DNA from: Cladobotryum mycophilum
Taxonomy: Eukaryota; Ascomycota; Sordariomycetes; Hypocreales; Hypocreaceae
Direction of reading: 5' to 3'
NCBI GenBank assembly: GCA_036429605.1
Contig: JAVFKD010000002.1
Location: 1,674,001 to 1,738,000, forward strand
DNA: 64,000 nucleotides
The position numbers and the translations under genes are program-made. This document shows, one piece after another, positions 43,350 to 54,532 of the stretch; positions within the stretch are counted from its first letter, which is position 1; each line of letters starts with the position of its first letter. The notes under the pieces are model-generated. The model was not told the DNA's origin, searched no databases, and was given only the letters and a program-made list of their open reading frames with translations.

Positions 43350-44100
43350 GTTAGTGCATGTCCACTAAAGTGCGCACTACAAGTATCCACTATAGTGGGT
43401 GCTCAAATACTGATGGTCAGCACCTGGACCAGTGGGCCAACGACCCTCAGTGGGCCTAGAAGTCACTGTAAATGTGAGTGGTTGAGAATACAGTGGAGTT
43501 GGGTGCATGCTGTGTTGTTCGGTGAAAGAAAACTGTACTTTGTACGGAGTACCTAGTGTAAAATAGTGGGTGTGTGGTAAATACCTCCCTGGGACCTTGT
43601 CACTGCAGCAAAAGGTTGCGACGTTACCAGGCCTGTAAAAAGTTCTAGAACGGTTCCAATCACCTAAAAAATAAGCCAAAAAACCCCAATGCTTATATTA
43701 TCTTATGGCCTTTATAGCTACCTGCCTATCCATCTACAGTATCTATTACCAAGTATTTATCTAATTTTCTTATTATTAAATTAATAAAGCTAAATTTTAA
43801 TTCAAAAAATAGATATCACAAGGAATTAAACATAAAGCCTTTTAATCGGTTTATTTATTATTTATACGACTGGACTATTTGTACGTTTTGATTTAAAAGA
43901 TTCAGAGTGTTCTTACCTCATAGAGGCTACAGTCGCTAGTACAGTTATTGGAACCTGGTACCCGTTGACACCTGTTGGAGCCCGTTGGCACCCGTTGTAA
44001 CCTGTTAGAACTTTAGTAATTTATAACCTCTCTGGGACCTTGGAACTGGGTGAGGACTGTACCAATTTTTGGTTCCGTTCAGAACCTCCTTAGGCGGTTC
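43350..44100. repeat. AT-rich repeat island, possible degenerate transposon
   Basis: The core at about 43680-43915 is strikingly AT-rich against its surroundings. On its flanks are the perfect palindrome CCACTATAGTGG (43387-43398), a direct repeat of CTGGGACCTTG-type sequence near 43588 and 44032, an imperfect inverted pair GTTCTAGAACGGTTCC (near 43642) / GGTTCCGTTCAGAAC (near 44072), and five 10-bp units at 43961-44010. This could be a small decayed element, with C-to-T differences between units consistent with repeat-induced mutation. No transposase frame is visible. Confidence 0.45.
43961..44010. repeat. 10-bp tandem repeat (five units)
   Basis: Five consecutive decamers follow the pattern CCYGTTNNNN, starting CCCGTTGACA and CCTGTTGGAG. 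Units differ mostly by C/T at the third position and in the last four bases. Confidence 0.8.
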
Positions 44101-44523
44101 CACCACTGTGCAGGCACTGAACCGTCCATGGATGACTCTACCAATTTCTACTACTGAAGGAGAGCCCGACTTGACAAATGAAGTCAAAGCAAACAGCGAA
44201 GAGAGATGGATGATACAGAGCACAGCGTTTATAAATGCCCACGACATTGCTTTTTGCCCACCAAGTGTCTCCTGAAAACGCGATTCTATAGCTGCAAACA
44301 TAAAGTCTTCATTCTTAACGTCTCCTTTGATACAGATCTAGCCATCACTCATTATTGGGTAGTCACTTTTGGAGAACATAATATTCATTCATGGTCCTCA
44401 ACGTGTGATTTAATTCAACTATCAGACTCCGAAACAGACATGCTATAGACTGGGTATTTTACGTTTATCAACAAGAGTCTAGCTTGCTACATTATTCCCT
44501 CGCTCATCCAAGTCGTGCTTTAC

Positions 44524-46245
44524 TTAAGCATCCACAAGAACCTGCAAGAATTTGTCAAAGTCCTTGGGAACACCAAGACCAGTGATAGCATCCCAGCCCT
44601 TCTTGGCGGGCCATCCGCCTGAACCATCAGGCCAGGTGCAAGCGTCGCTGGTGCCCGTGGTGATGTCCTGAAGCACAGCGCGAACTTTCTCAGAGTAGAG
44701 AAGCTCGTTGAGGAATCCAAGAACCTTCTTACCCTTCTTCAATCGGGCATCGTTGACCAAAGCAATCATCGAGGCGAGAGTGGGAGTGCTGGCACTGGTG
44801 CCCCCAACCGAGGTGCTTCGGCCGTTAATGATGACAAGGAAGGAAGTACCAACAACAGAGATATCAGGGAAAGCACGCATAGAGCTGTTGTACTTGCCAC
44901 TGAGGTGACCATTTAGTTGAGTAACGTAGTCATCGACAAGACCCTTGCCGTTCTGCCATACAGGTCGAGGGTAGTGTTGAGAGAAACCACCGCTGCTGAA
45001 GTCGGCACCGGCAGGTGGCTCCTGGGTGTTCTCTGTAGCACCGACGCTGGTGATCCACTCGCAAGAACCGGGGAAAGTACCCATGGTGACCTCCCTGTTT
45101 GTGCCGTCGTTGGTGCGGCAGGTAGAGCCGTGGCCGCCGGCGGCACCGCCGTCTCCGGAAGAAGTGAGGATAGAGACACCACGAGCAGTGAGGAGACCAA
45201 AGGCCTTGCAGACCTTGTCGGCGTAGTCAAAGGGAACAGACAGCTCATCGTCACCGTAGGAGATGGAGAGAACCTGAGGAAGCTTGCCATTGGGCTTGGC
45301 AAGGATATAGTTAAGGAATTCCAAGTAGGGCTCGTTGTCGCTGTTGGACACGGGCTTGCCATCATCACCAAGCTTCACACCTCGTCCACCAGTGGAATAG
45401 AACACAACATTGGCAGGGGGTGCAAGGGCTGTGACATACTCCACATCAAGCCCAGCCTCAATACCGGTCGAGGTTCCTGGGTTCTTGCCGTTGTTGACTA
45501 ACTCGATGGTGAAGTTGCGTCCAGCAACAGCAGGAGCCGTCTTCTTGAGGAAGGCCTGAACATCATTGGGGTTGACAAACTCCTCAAGGAAGCTGGCAAT
45601 ACCAATGGTAACATCTGACTTTTGGTTCACATCATAGGTGATGTTGTAGAGACTCTTGATGCAGCCTGGTGTGACTTGGCCCCTGCAAGGAGCAGCGGCA
45701 TCGGCCTGGAATGACTCATCCACAGCGACGGGCTCAGAAATTCTAACCTCGTGCTTGGGAACCATGAAGTTGGTAAGAGGGTGAACGAGGTCGATGTGCT
45801 GCTTAACGGAATCAGGCAGGGTGTACTTTGTCGTGCGCAGCAGAGGCGTCCTATTCTCAAAGGCGAAGTTCTGCAGCTTCATGTTGAGCAGAGGCTCTGC
45901 CTTGCTAACAGTGGTTTGGACGTTGATCCACTCATCCTCAACGGTGAGATCGGTGATGCCATTAGCAGCAAGCCATTGCTTGACCGCCTTGAGACCATCC
46001 TGAGAAGGGGCTCTCAAGGCGCGGACTTGTTCCAGAGAGAGATGGTCCTTGTTGATACCAATCATGGATCGGAATTTATCGACGTCAGGTTGACTCAGAG
46101 CAATTGAGAACTGAATCTGCTGCGAGGGGTTGACGGCGCTGTTGACTTGAGCCCATCCCTGGGGGATGAAGGCTGCTTGCTTGACAATGGCGGCGCAAGC
46201 ACCGAGGCCGGCAAAGAGCGGCACTACTGACAGAGTTGACTTCAT
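44524..46245 (-). CDS. secreted sedolisin (S53) tripeptidyl-peptidase-like protease
   Basis: A single exon encodes 573 aa. The ATG at 46245 is chosen because MKSTLSVVPLFAGLGACAA is a good signal peptide, whereas the upstream open frame is not. A pro-kumamolisin domain spans about residues 25-185. The catalytic Glu and Asp are in GIEAGLDVEY, the oxyanion Asp in SSGDGG, and the nucleophile Ser in GGTSAST. The C-terminal calcium site (about LQDITTGT and KKGWDAITGLG) is present. Fungal members remove tripeptides from protein ends at acid pH outside the cell. Length and motif order match family norms. No cluster partner is evident. Confidence 0.96.
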   Translation of the reverse strand: MKSTLSVVPLFAGLGACAAIVKQAAFIPQGWAQVNSAVNPSQQIQFSIALSQPDVDKFRSMIGINKDHLSLEQVRALRAPSQDGLKAVKQWLAANGITDLTVEDEWINVQTTVSKAEPLLNMKLQNFAFENRTPLLRTTKYTLPDSVKQHIDLVHPLTNFMVPKHEVRISEPVAVDESFQADAAAPCRGQVTPGCIKSLYNITYDVNQKSDVTIGIASFLEEFVNPNDVQAFLKKTAPAVAGRNFTIELVNNGKNPGTSTGIEAGLDVEYVTALAPPANVVFYSTGGRGVKLGDDGKPVSNSDNEPYLEFLNYILAKPNGKLPQVLSISYGDDELSVPFDYADKVCKAFGLLTARGVSILTSSGDGGAAGGHGSTCRTNDGTNREVTMGTFPGSCEWITSVGATENTQEPPAGADFSSGGFSQHYPRPVWQNGKGLVDDYVTQLNGHLSGKYNSSMRAFPDISVVGTSFLVIINGRSTSVGGTSASTPTLASMIALVNDARLKKGKKVLGFLNELLYSEKVRAVLQDITTGTSDACTWPDGSGGWPAKKGWDAITGLGVPKDFDKFLQVLVDA

Positions 46246-49200
46246 CTTGATGGACAGACAAGGAGGGGAATGAAGATGGCGTCTGGATCGTTGCTCGAGA
46301 AGGGCTCTGGCTCCCAATTTATCTCTTTTTGACTCGTGGGGAATGCTCCACGCCCTTTGTCCTGGAATTGAGACAATGCCCACTCTGGTATGAAACATCA
46401 ACCCGCGTCGGGGTCACCACCCCAGTTTGGGTTACTCTCGGTCTAGAGGTCCTAGACATGAGAGCAGATAAGGCAATTGGAATGGTCCGGGGAGGCAGGT
46501 AGTATTGCGATTCCGGTACGGAGTATGGCATGTCATGCGATGCCATGCCGGAAGATTCACCCGTTGCTGAATTGGACCTTGGAGACCAAGAGCAAGGGCT
46601 GCAAGCTGCAAGCTGCAGTGCCAACTCTGACGTGAGACATGGGACAAAGAAAAGGGCACTGAAGGGGGAGATGATTGAAATAAGCGAGACGAATTAATGT
46701 ATGCTTTGTTTTTGTCTTGCTTTGCTTCTTTTTCTCTCTGCCAACTTTTTGCAAACTCTTGGCTTGTCGCATCAAACGAGAGCAGGGCAACACAAGCAAG
46801 AACACACACGGATGTGGACAAACAATCGGGATTCGGGAATGATGGTGAGCATGGGCCATATTAGAGCATGGAACTTATGGTGAGGTGTGTTATCGATCTG
46901 AGGACCCGTCAGCGATCTACCTGCCTAATGAGATTAAGCTGCGGAGTAAATGCCGGACAGTCTTCTGAGGCCCAAATCAAAAGAACCATCAATCGGAGCA
47001 GTCCGCTCTGTCTTTCTGAATGACGTTACTTTTCATATCGTATTGGGTGATTCGGACCCTTGCCTTCTTTCAACTCCCCCTGCTTTGTCTTGCATTAACG
47101 CGGCCGGGTCTGCCCTGATCGGCAGCTGTTGAATAATAACCTACCGTAAAAAGTTTCCGACTATGCATAAATCATGCTTCTCATTCGACTAAACACGAGC
47201 AGAGTGTGCTTGTTTGCTGCTGGTCGATGACGGAGGCGGCCCGTTGCCACTACAATCAGGGGGAGATTCCTATTCTTCTTACTCACCATCCTTGTTCCTT
47301 GAATTTGAGCGAGTCGCCCTCTCCTTTCCCCCCATGGCACGCGAGACATGGAGGAAAGGGCGGAATTCCTTGGCTCAGGAGGGACGAGGCATTGTGAGGG
47401 AGACTCTTTGTACAAGTAGATACAACTTGGGCCGTATTATTTGCTGCAATTGGGCGCTGGTTGGTGTTGGCCTGTATTGATCAGGTGAAGATGATGACGA
47501 GCAGGTAATTTTAAATAATGGAGCCCTGGAGGCTTCAGCGCAAATCCAACCCCCGCATTGGTGGGGCGGCGATCGTTGTCAGGAACGCTCCCTTGGCGAG
47601 ATACACTTGCCTCAAGTGCCTGATTACCTACACAATGGCTACGGAGCACCTGAGGCAGGCACTTGCAAGATCAACAAGACCTGGCATCTCCCTTTCATAG
47701 GTAATGAAACATTTCTCATTCATTCCTTGCATAAGTTGAGCAGAAATTTGATTTAACAATGAACGATGATGACCCTGGAAAAGGGTCGCGACTGTTGACT
47801 TCACAGGTACCTACATGGCCATTCATCACAAGTACCACTCTCAAATAATTGCGACTCTGCGATACCACTACCGACAACCTTGATGGATCCGATTGGACCT
47901 TGACCACCTCCCGTAATGCCCTGTGCCTGTTGGCCTTCTTTACACGGCTGCCCAGAGACTCTTCCCGCAGGGCTACATTGATGGAACGTACCTCTTCTGC
48001 GCCAGTCCCATAATGGTTGCACACGATGCTGGTGTGTGTCTTGAAGTGAGTCTGGGGTCTAGACGGCATTCGCAGTTCTTCTACCGAGAGCCGGGTAATG
48101 GCGGCTAACAGGAACACGAAAACGCAAGGCGTTGCTTCTATCTGTGCCGTGGGCAAACAGGCTGAGTCTAGAAACTCTGTTTCAAGGCTTTCTCAACAAA
48201 AGACAGACAAATAAAGGGGAGGCTGCAAGCAGATGGAAAATCCTGCTCAGGTTAATATTCATAATAGCCACCAACACGCTTCTGCAATGCCTCCGTCGCT
48301 TTTTCAAAACCTCTGGGGCTAGGCAATAGCTTGATTCTCACGCCTCACGAGTTTTCCTGCGAGTACATGTGTCATTGCTTCCCTCACGATGCCAGCACAG
48401 CGCCAATCAATTCAACCAGCTATTATAGCCATATGGTTGCGTCAATGAGCTGATCCCTCTGGCGGTAAAGAAGGGAAAGGTTCTTTGTCATGGACCCCGA
48501 TGAAAACCCTTATTCCCTCTGCCGGCCAACGCCACGGTGTGTGCCAGCGCCACGCTGAACTGGGCGTCGTCGATCAAACAAGCTTATTTGTTGAGATGAA
48601 GTCGATTTGACTTGCAACGAGAGGCTCCTATAAGCTCAGCCACGAACGTTCTGTACCTTTACCGTCGCACGTTTGGTGCTTGGGCACGGAGTCGAGCTCC
48701 ATCATCTTGGTTCTGCTGCCCGATTGACATTTGGAAAGGTATACTCTCACGGAATACAGTCAACTGGACACTAGGGCACAATCCACGTCACAATCAATCA
48801 ACTTTAAGACCTCATGAAAAATTGAGACGCCACAGCCTGATAGATACGAGGCTGCTCAGCTCGGGACGCGAACAGTTCAAACCAGGAACAATTAGATCTG
48901 AGGATCTAAAGACGCTGGCTAAGATTGGTTCCTGAACGAATCGTTGGTCATAAGCCATCGTTTTGCTTCAGGCTCCTCCCGAATTCTGCAATACCCACGT
49001 TGCAACGGACACATGGATACTACAGCCTCTAAAATCAGATGTTGCGGATGAACTGTTCCGCACCCTTCAATGAAAGTATCGCTCTAACCTGGACACGTTG
49101 ATGGGTACAAACGACACCCATCCCATGAAGGGAAATGCGCTGCAATGAGTGCAACGCTAGTTGCTTATAAGGCCCCTTAAGTTCGACAAAGGCTTTGTCC

Positions 49201-50728
49201 ATTGGACGCAGCTACAGCGCGGCCTCACTTGAAAACCCTAATCGACTTGACAGCACAGCGTGAGAGTTGGAGAGCCAATGCCGTCGATTTCCCAGAATTG
49301 CCATCCATCCTGCAAAGCCGTACAACCACCCCGAGAATGTCACTGAGCACACTATTGGTCAACTCTTTCTCGGTGATTGCTCAAGACAGTCGGCCAGATA
49401 CCAATATTAATTGAAAGAAGAGAACTAGTGCTGAAAAGAGACGGGCGCGCAAGTGTTTACTCTGGAACATCCAATGCCCGTTGATGCTCATGTCATCGCT
49501 GATGCGCTTAAGACAACAGATCTCTGAGTTATTGTGCCTTGAGGGCAAAAATAACTGAAAATGTCTTACTCACAGGCGCCCGCTCAAGCCGCACAGGAGC
49601 GACTGGTTCGGAGGAAGTGAAGCTGAAAGTTGACATGAAGAGAATTTAGGTAATAAGGTTCGCCATGCATGATCGTCAACCAGCTACGCGGCGGCGGCGC
49701 AGGGAAGGACATGGTATTGCGCATGCATTGACGTCTTTGAAATCCTGGACAAACACACGAGTTTCTTCAAAGTCGCGCAATGTTAGTGGCTCAGGAGAGA
49801 AGAGGGGGTCCACCATGATGGCTGACGACCTGCAGCCACTCATATTAATTGGAACCTATCAGACGGTGTATCCGTACGCTTTACTCCAACTCGAGACATT
49901 TCTTACCATAGCAGGTCGCCCCGTGACTATGCCGTTCCAGGCCCTCGGTAGTGGCTGCTGATGAAGGGCTTTGGCTGGGTAACAGTCTGAAACTTTGCAA
50001 CGGCATCGATGCGGGGGATAATTACAGGCTGGACAAACTGGGGTATTGCCACGTTGTGTGGGCAAAAAAACCAAGGCTACCAAGTCACAGAAGCGTCTAT
50101 TGCTTCTTGGTTCCGAGAGGATGCATGAGGTGTGTCGGTAAATATCGCCAGTCCTTTTTCAAGGAGCTATTGATGTCTATCATTACCCAGCTGGACACCA
50201 AGTTTTTTTGTTGTTGCCCATGGAGCTTGTGCTTGGTGTTGGCCGCGCATCTCGCAACAACCAACGAAATCCAGACATGGGATCCCGACTGACAAGTGGG
50301 CTGCAGGATGCGTGGCTTGACTGGGTCAGATGTCGAACCCACAAGGGAGAAGACGTTTCGTATAAGTAAGGCCCCTGCGAATCTCACCCGCTTCCCCGTA
50401 TTTTCTTGGCCCTTTCTAAAATCCTAGTGTTTGACGTTGACGTGGGACAGATTTAATATCGGCACATTCAGCACCTTACACTACTCATGACATGAGAGTA
50501 GAAGACCAGCTCTGGTTTTGAACTCCCGCCGCCTGCAGTCCTCTATTTTTACAACATATTTACCGTCTGTATCTTTATTCCCTTTGGCCGCATATTTATT
50601 TGAAATACCTACTGGTGCTCTTCTGTCCTTATGGGCACAGCCCTCCCGCCTGTACTACGACCAACTTCTTGATCGCCTCACACGACGTCGACGACAACGG
50701 GCGACAGCACCATCATTCTTTTCTCACC
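46246..50728. other. long gene-poor region
   Basis: About 4.5 kb without a gene I can support. Open frames are short and lack family features or splice-joined continuations. The left end is the sedolisin promoter (a TACGGAGTA motif at 46517-46525 and a repeated GCAAGCT word near 46600). The right end (about 50400-50728) is the leader of the next gene. Confidence 0.5.
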
Positions 50729-51481
50729 ATGCACGATTATTTGGCTGCCAGACAACAAGTCGAGACCGCTCATTCAGCACGGACCCCTGCTTCCACCATG
50801 CCATCTACACCGCAAATACGGCGCAGGGCCTCTTTCCGAGAGAGATTTTGGTCGAAAGCGAGCGCGAACTACAACAGCGATGACGATGACTTCACACCAG
50901 ACTCCCATGCCACGACAGTAAGGCGAAGCGTCTATATCCCAGTCTGTGCTGCGTCGGGGTTCGCAAACACCGTCTCGTCGCCCCGGGAACCGCAATTCAA
51001 GGGACATCTTAGCGCCATGAGGGAGGACGAGGAGGAAGAAGCGAGCACTGCATCCTCAAAGACACTTGCACCGGCGGCTACAAGACTCTCTCAACAGTTG
51101 ATAGAACCTGGTCATCTCTATGTGCACACCGAACTCGAGCCACAGTCCGAGGAAGGCGATTTTGCTGCGTTTATTGCTGCGGCCGAGGCCGACGAGCGTG
51201 CCCGCCGAGTCCTCGCCGCTGCCGAGCAGAGGGGATCTCTGGTGATCGGGGGAGCATCTCACAAACGACGTGATAGTGGGTACTACTCGTCTTCTTTTGG
51301 GCCTCGGGACCGGGACCCCTACTCTCGCTCTCCTCCGGCCGCGGTGGCCACCCCTGCAGCGGCCACGCCGAGAACTCTCAAGCGGCAGCAGTCAATAAGG
51401 GCCTTTGGTCAGCGCATCGCAGAGTATATCAGACCTTTGAGGCCCGAACCCGCGTCCACACCGCGCACGTATGGGCAATAA
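50729..51481 (+). CDS. conserved-looking protein of unknown function
   Basis: A single exon encodes 250 aa from the ATG at 50729 (MHDYLAARQQ); the same frame is open upstream but without an ATG. It is basic at the N-terminus (RRRASFRERFWSK), then has an acidic run (REDEEEEAST), an Ala-rich predicted helix (FAAFIAAAEADERARRVLAAAEQRG) and a basic tail (RTLKRQQSIRAFGQRIAEYIRPLR). There is no signal peptide or membrane span. The codon-level coherence and lack of stops support a real gene. I do not recognise a family. Confidence 0.65.
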   Translation: MHDYLAARQQVETAHSARTPASTMPSTPQIRRRASFRERFWSKASANYNSDDDDFTPDSHATTVRRSVYIPVCAASGFANTVSSPREPQFKGHLSAMREDEEEEASTASSKTLAPAATRLSQQLIEPGHLYVHTELEPQSEEGDFAAFIAAAEADERARRVLAAAEQRGSLVIGGASHKRRDSGYYSSSFGPRDRDPYSRSPPAAVATPAAATPRTLKRQQSIRAFGQRIAEYIRPLRPEPASTPRTYGQ

Positions 51482-52860
51482 ATGGATATTATTAATTAGA
51501 TGATGTAATTTCATAAACGTTGGGGGAGGGAAAAGCGTTTACACACATCTTGGGCATCCTGCCCTGTACTCCGTACTTTTTTTCTTTTTCTTTGTCTGTG
51601 GTTTCTGTTGGATAGCTGCAAACTTGGCATGAACGATATGACTTACGACGTCGAGCTTGTCGGATGATTGGGAAGCATCCTTATACAGGAAGAGGATATT
51701 GGATATTGCATTCTCGCATAATTTTGGATACACAATGGATAGGGTACACACTCTTGGATACAGACCAAGTCAAAATGAGCTTGACTTGATATTATTATCA
51801 AAATACACAAAACAGGGTTTTCACTTCAAACATACAACCATGGCACGCACAAACACTTGCATCGTAGAATTTTCCTCTTGTTTTCTTGAATTGATTCGAA
51901 GTTGATTGGTCGAGATATGCCAAGCCTTGACAAATATATATACCATAGGGCTGATCGCGCGGTGACAGACCGCATCCCCTTCAGCTCGGTAGATGCCTCT
52001 CCCTCTCCCTTAAACCTTACCCACCTTGTCTTCCCAATCCGTCATATCACGCATAACACGCCTCCCAACCGTTCCAAAAACCGCCCCTTACCCAGACATT
52101 TGTCATTCCCATTCCCCTTTTCCCGCATGCTCCCCGAGAACCAACCGACCGACATATTCCTCTCGTAATGTCATTCTCATACCAAACATGCGGTAACAAA
52201 ATGCCCAGACCACAAAAAAGGAAAAAAGGCAATAAACGCCCAGCGATGTACTCCGTAAAATGCCAACCAGAGGAGAAAGAAGATCCATAGACAAGAAGAT
52301 ATCGTGTGCGGTGATTCCGACAACGGTGCTTGTATATACAAGGCTCCGACAAAGAAAAGAAAGAAAAAAATCCAAACTTCTAGATCGGAATGCGAAAAAG
52401 CAGGATGCCAGTGATTGTATATGCTAAGCGGAAAAATGCAAAGGTGGATAATAAGCTTCATAGCTCTCCTCGTGTATATAGCGTGTTCGCTTCAATAATG
52501 CAATGCAATACTCCATTTCTCGATGCATTTCAGAACGCTCTGATGTGACGTAGCTCAATAGGGTCTTGACTGGTGGATGTGGATTGGCCACAGCCGCTGT
52601 GGCATGTTGTGGCATGCAGCGGCAAAATCAGACTCAAGAAGCCATGACAATTGACTTGACTAAACAATCATATGTCAATGACTCGGTCTCATGTCCTGCT
52701 GGGTTGCCAATTGGACTTGGGAATTATAATCCGACGCGGCTCGGCTTCTGTTGAGCAGTGCTAAGAATTGATCTCCAACACGTCTCTTGCGTCTAATGTA
52801 GTCCTCAACATGTTTTGTCCTTTCTGACAAATAGAATAGTCATCTCTGGAGAGTATTCAC
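51482..52860. other. intergenic
   Basis: About 1.4 kb without a supported gene. Two TACTCCGTA motifs lie here (51567-51575 and 52249-52257). Confidence 0.5.
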
Positions 52861-54532
52861 TCAACCCCTAACACCCATCACGCCAGCGACGCCATTCTTC
52901 AATCGTGGAATCTGAATCTCATCATCATCGGAACTATCAGCAGCCTCGGCTGCCACTCTGTCGAGCATCCTTTCAATGTCTTCATCTCGCAGCACCCTTC
53001 TAGCGCCGTTGTGGCCACCACCAAGTCCAACGGGCAGTGATAAAGCACCCCTCAAATGGGTGCTGTTACCTCGAACGCGTCTCCTCGGTGTAACCCTATT
53101 GGGACTGTAGTACGAATGCTGCGGAGAATCCAGATCCATAGGAGAGTCGGACGGATGCAGCATACCGGGAGACTTATCAAACTTCTTATGGACCATAGTG
53201 GGCCTATGCGTAGGAAGACCCTTCCTGGGTCCACTGGGGAGCGCATGTCTTGCGCTAGTGCTCTTGATGGATACTTGTGAGGGGTCTGGGGAAGCAGATG
53301 GCGAGAATGTGTGCTTCAGGTTCGCAGAATTGTTAGGGCTGCTCATAAAGAGCAACGTCTCGACAGCATCCTGCTCCCTCGCATTTCGAGTTTGTGCTGG
53401 GAACAGGATAGGATCGGCCATGCGCGTTCCTTGGGATAAGGATTGGTGGACGCCGAGGGGAACCGGGTAGACTGGGGTACGAGGCGACGCGATTTGGGGA
53501 TGGAGAAAGGTTGGGGGGAATCGTGGGCTCGAGTTTCGGCGCGGATGGGAGCGAGGCGCGGGCATTGAGGAAGAGGGTTGGATGGTGGCAGGAGGAGCGA
53601 GTGTAGGCTTATTGCTGAAGGCATTGCTAGGAGGCGAATCGGACTTTGGATGTTGGACTGTAGAGTCTTGAGCGAAATGAACTTGAGCCGAGGCAGCAGC
53701 CACTGCCATGGCAGGGCTGGCCGAAGAACCCTGGCGTCGATGGGCGGTTGACGTGCTAGAGGTCGGCGAGACGGCTTGAGAAGCAAGAGACTCCACTTCC
53801 TCAATGGAGCGAGTTTGCAAGCCAAGATTAACCTTGACCATGGCGTAGGAAAGACGCGTCTTGAGCTCGGCCGACAGCTTCCAATTGTTAGCTTCTTCTG
53901 TTCCTCTAGCATTGGATATTCCACAGACAAACCTCTCCTATTGTACTGCCAGCGGTAGAAGCTACACTGACGGTGCTTGTGTTTCTAGCGTGTCCCTTGA
54001 CGGGACTTGTGCTGCCTCTTGGGGTCTTGATGTCTCCATCAGCCATTCGTTTCCGTGCCCCCGCCGCAGAATCCAGCGATATTTTGTCTTGAGCGGCAGC
54101 AATGGTAGACAGGTGTAGCAAATGGTTGGTCTTGTCTGCCCCACCGACAGAGTCCCCTCGTCCTCTGCCACTGTCCGTCGCGCTACTGTGGTCGCTCGCC
54201 GGAGGAGTAATGGCGTGTTCGGAAGCACTCGTGTAGTTTGATTCTTGAGAGTTGGGAATGGATTGAAGTATGGTGGTGTCTTGGGAGGAGCTGACAGTAC
54301 TGTCATTCATATCAGATGCCTGCCGCCGCAATGATTGGTGCAGTGACCTGTCCTGGGAGTTGATCATGGTGTCCATTCGGGGATCCTGAGCCAGGTCTAG
54401 TGCACCGCGCAGGTTGGCAATGGCAGACGCAGGGAGGGTAGCAAGAAATTCTCCGCGTTCAAGCGAAGACAATGTCGACAAGCGTGTCTCAGCGTTGTAC
54501 CTATCAAGGGCCAGAAAGGCAGATTGCGACAT
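52861..54532 (-). CDS. Whi5/Nrm1-like G1/S transcriptional repressor
   Basis: Exons 54532-53933 and 53877-52861 encode 538 aa. The 55-nt intron has a GCTAAC branch site and ends GGAAG. Splicing creates the diagnostic GTB-type motif ELKTRLSYAMVKVNLG right at the start of exon 2. This motif in Whi5, Nrm1 and Srl3 binds the SBF/MBF cell-cycle factors. The rest is disordered, rich in Ser, Pro and Thr with many SP/TP sites (for example SPRTP, TSSP, DSPMDLDSP) that would suit CDK control, and ends with an acidic SSDDDE stretch. Probable nuclear role: repression of G1/S genes. Whether it is the Whi5 or the Nrm1 equivalent cannot be settled, and filamentous fungi often have one gene. Confidence 0.9.

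Larger units (their letters stand above)
42532..44523. other. intergenic with repeat-rich island
   Basis: About 2 kb between the sirtuin start and the sedolisin stop. It contains a TCTTG repeat (about 42861-42894), the repeat-like island described separately, and no supported gene. Confidence 0.5.

Noticed and set aside
43961..44010. CRISPR-like array
   Set aside because: The 10-bp units are directly adjacent without spacers and the genome is fungal; it is a simple tandem repeat.
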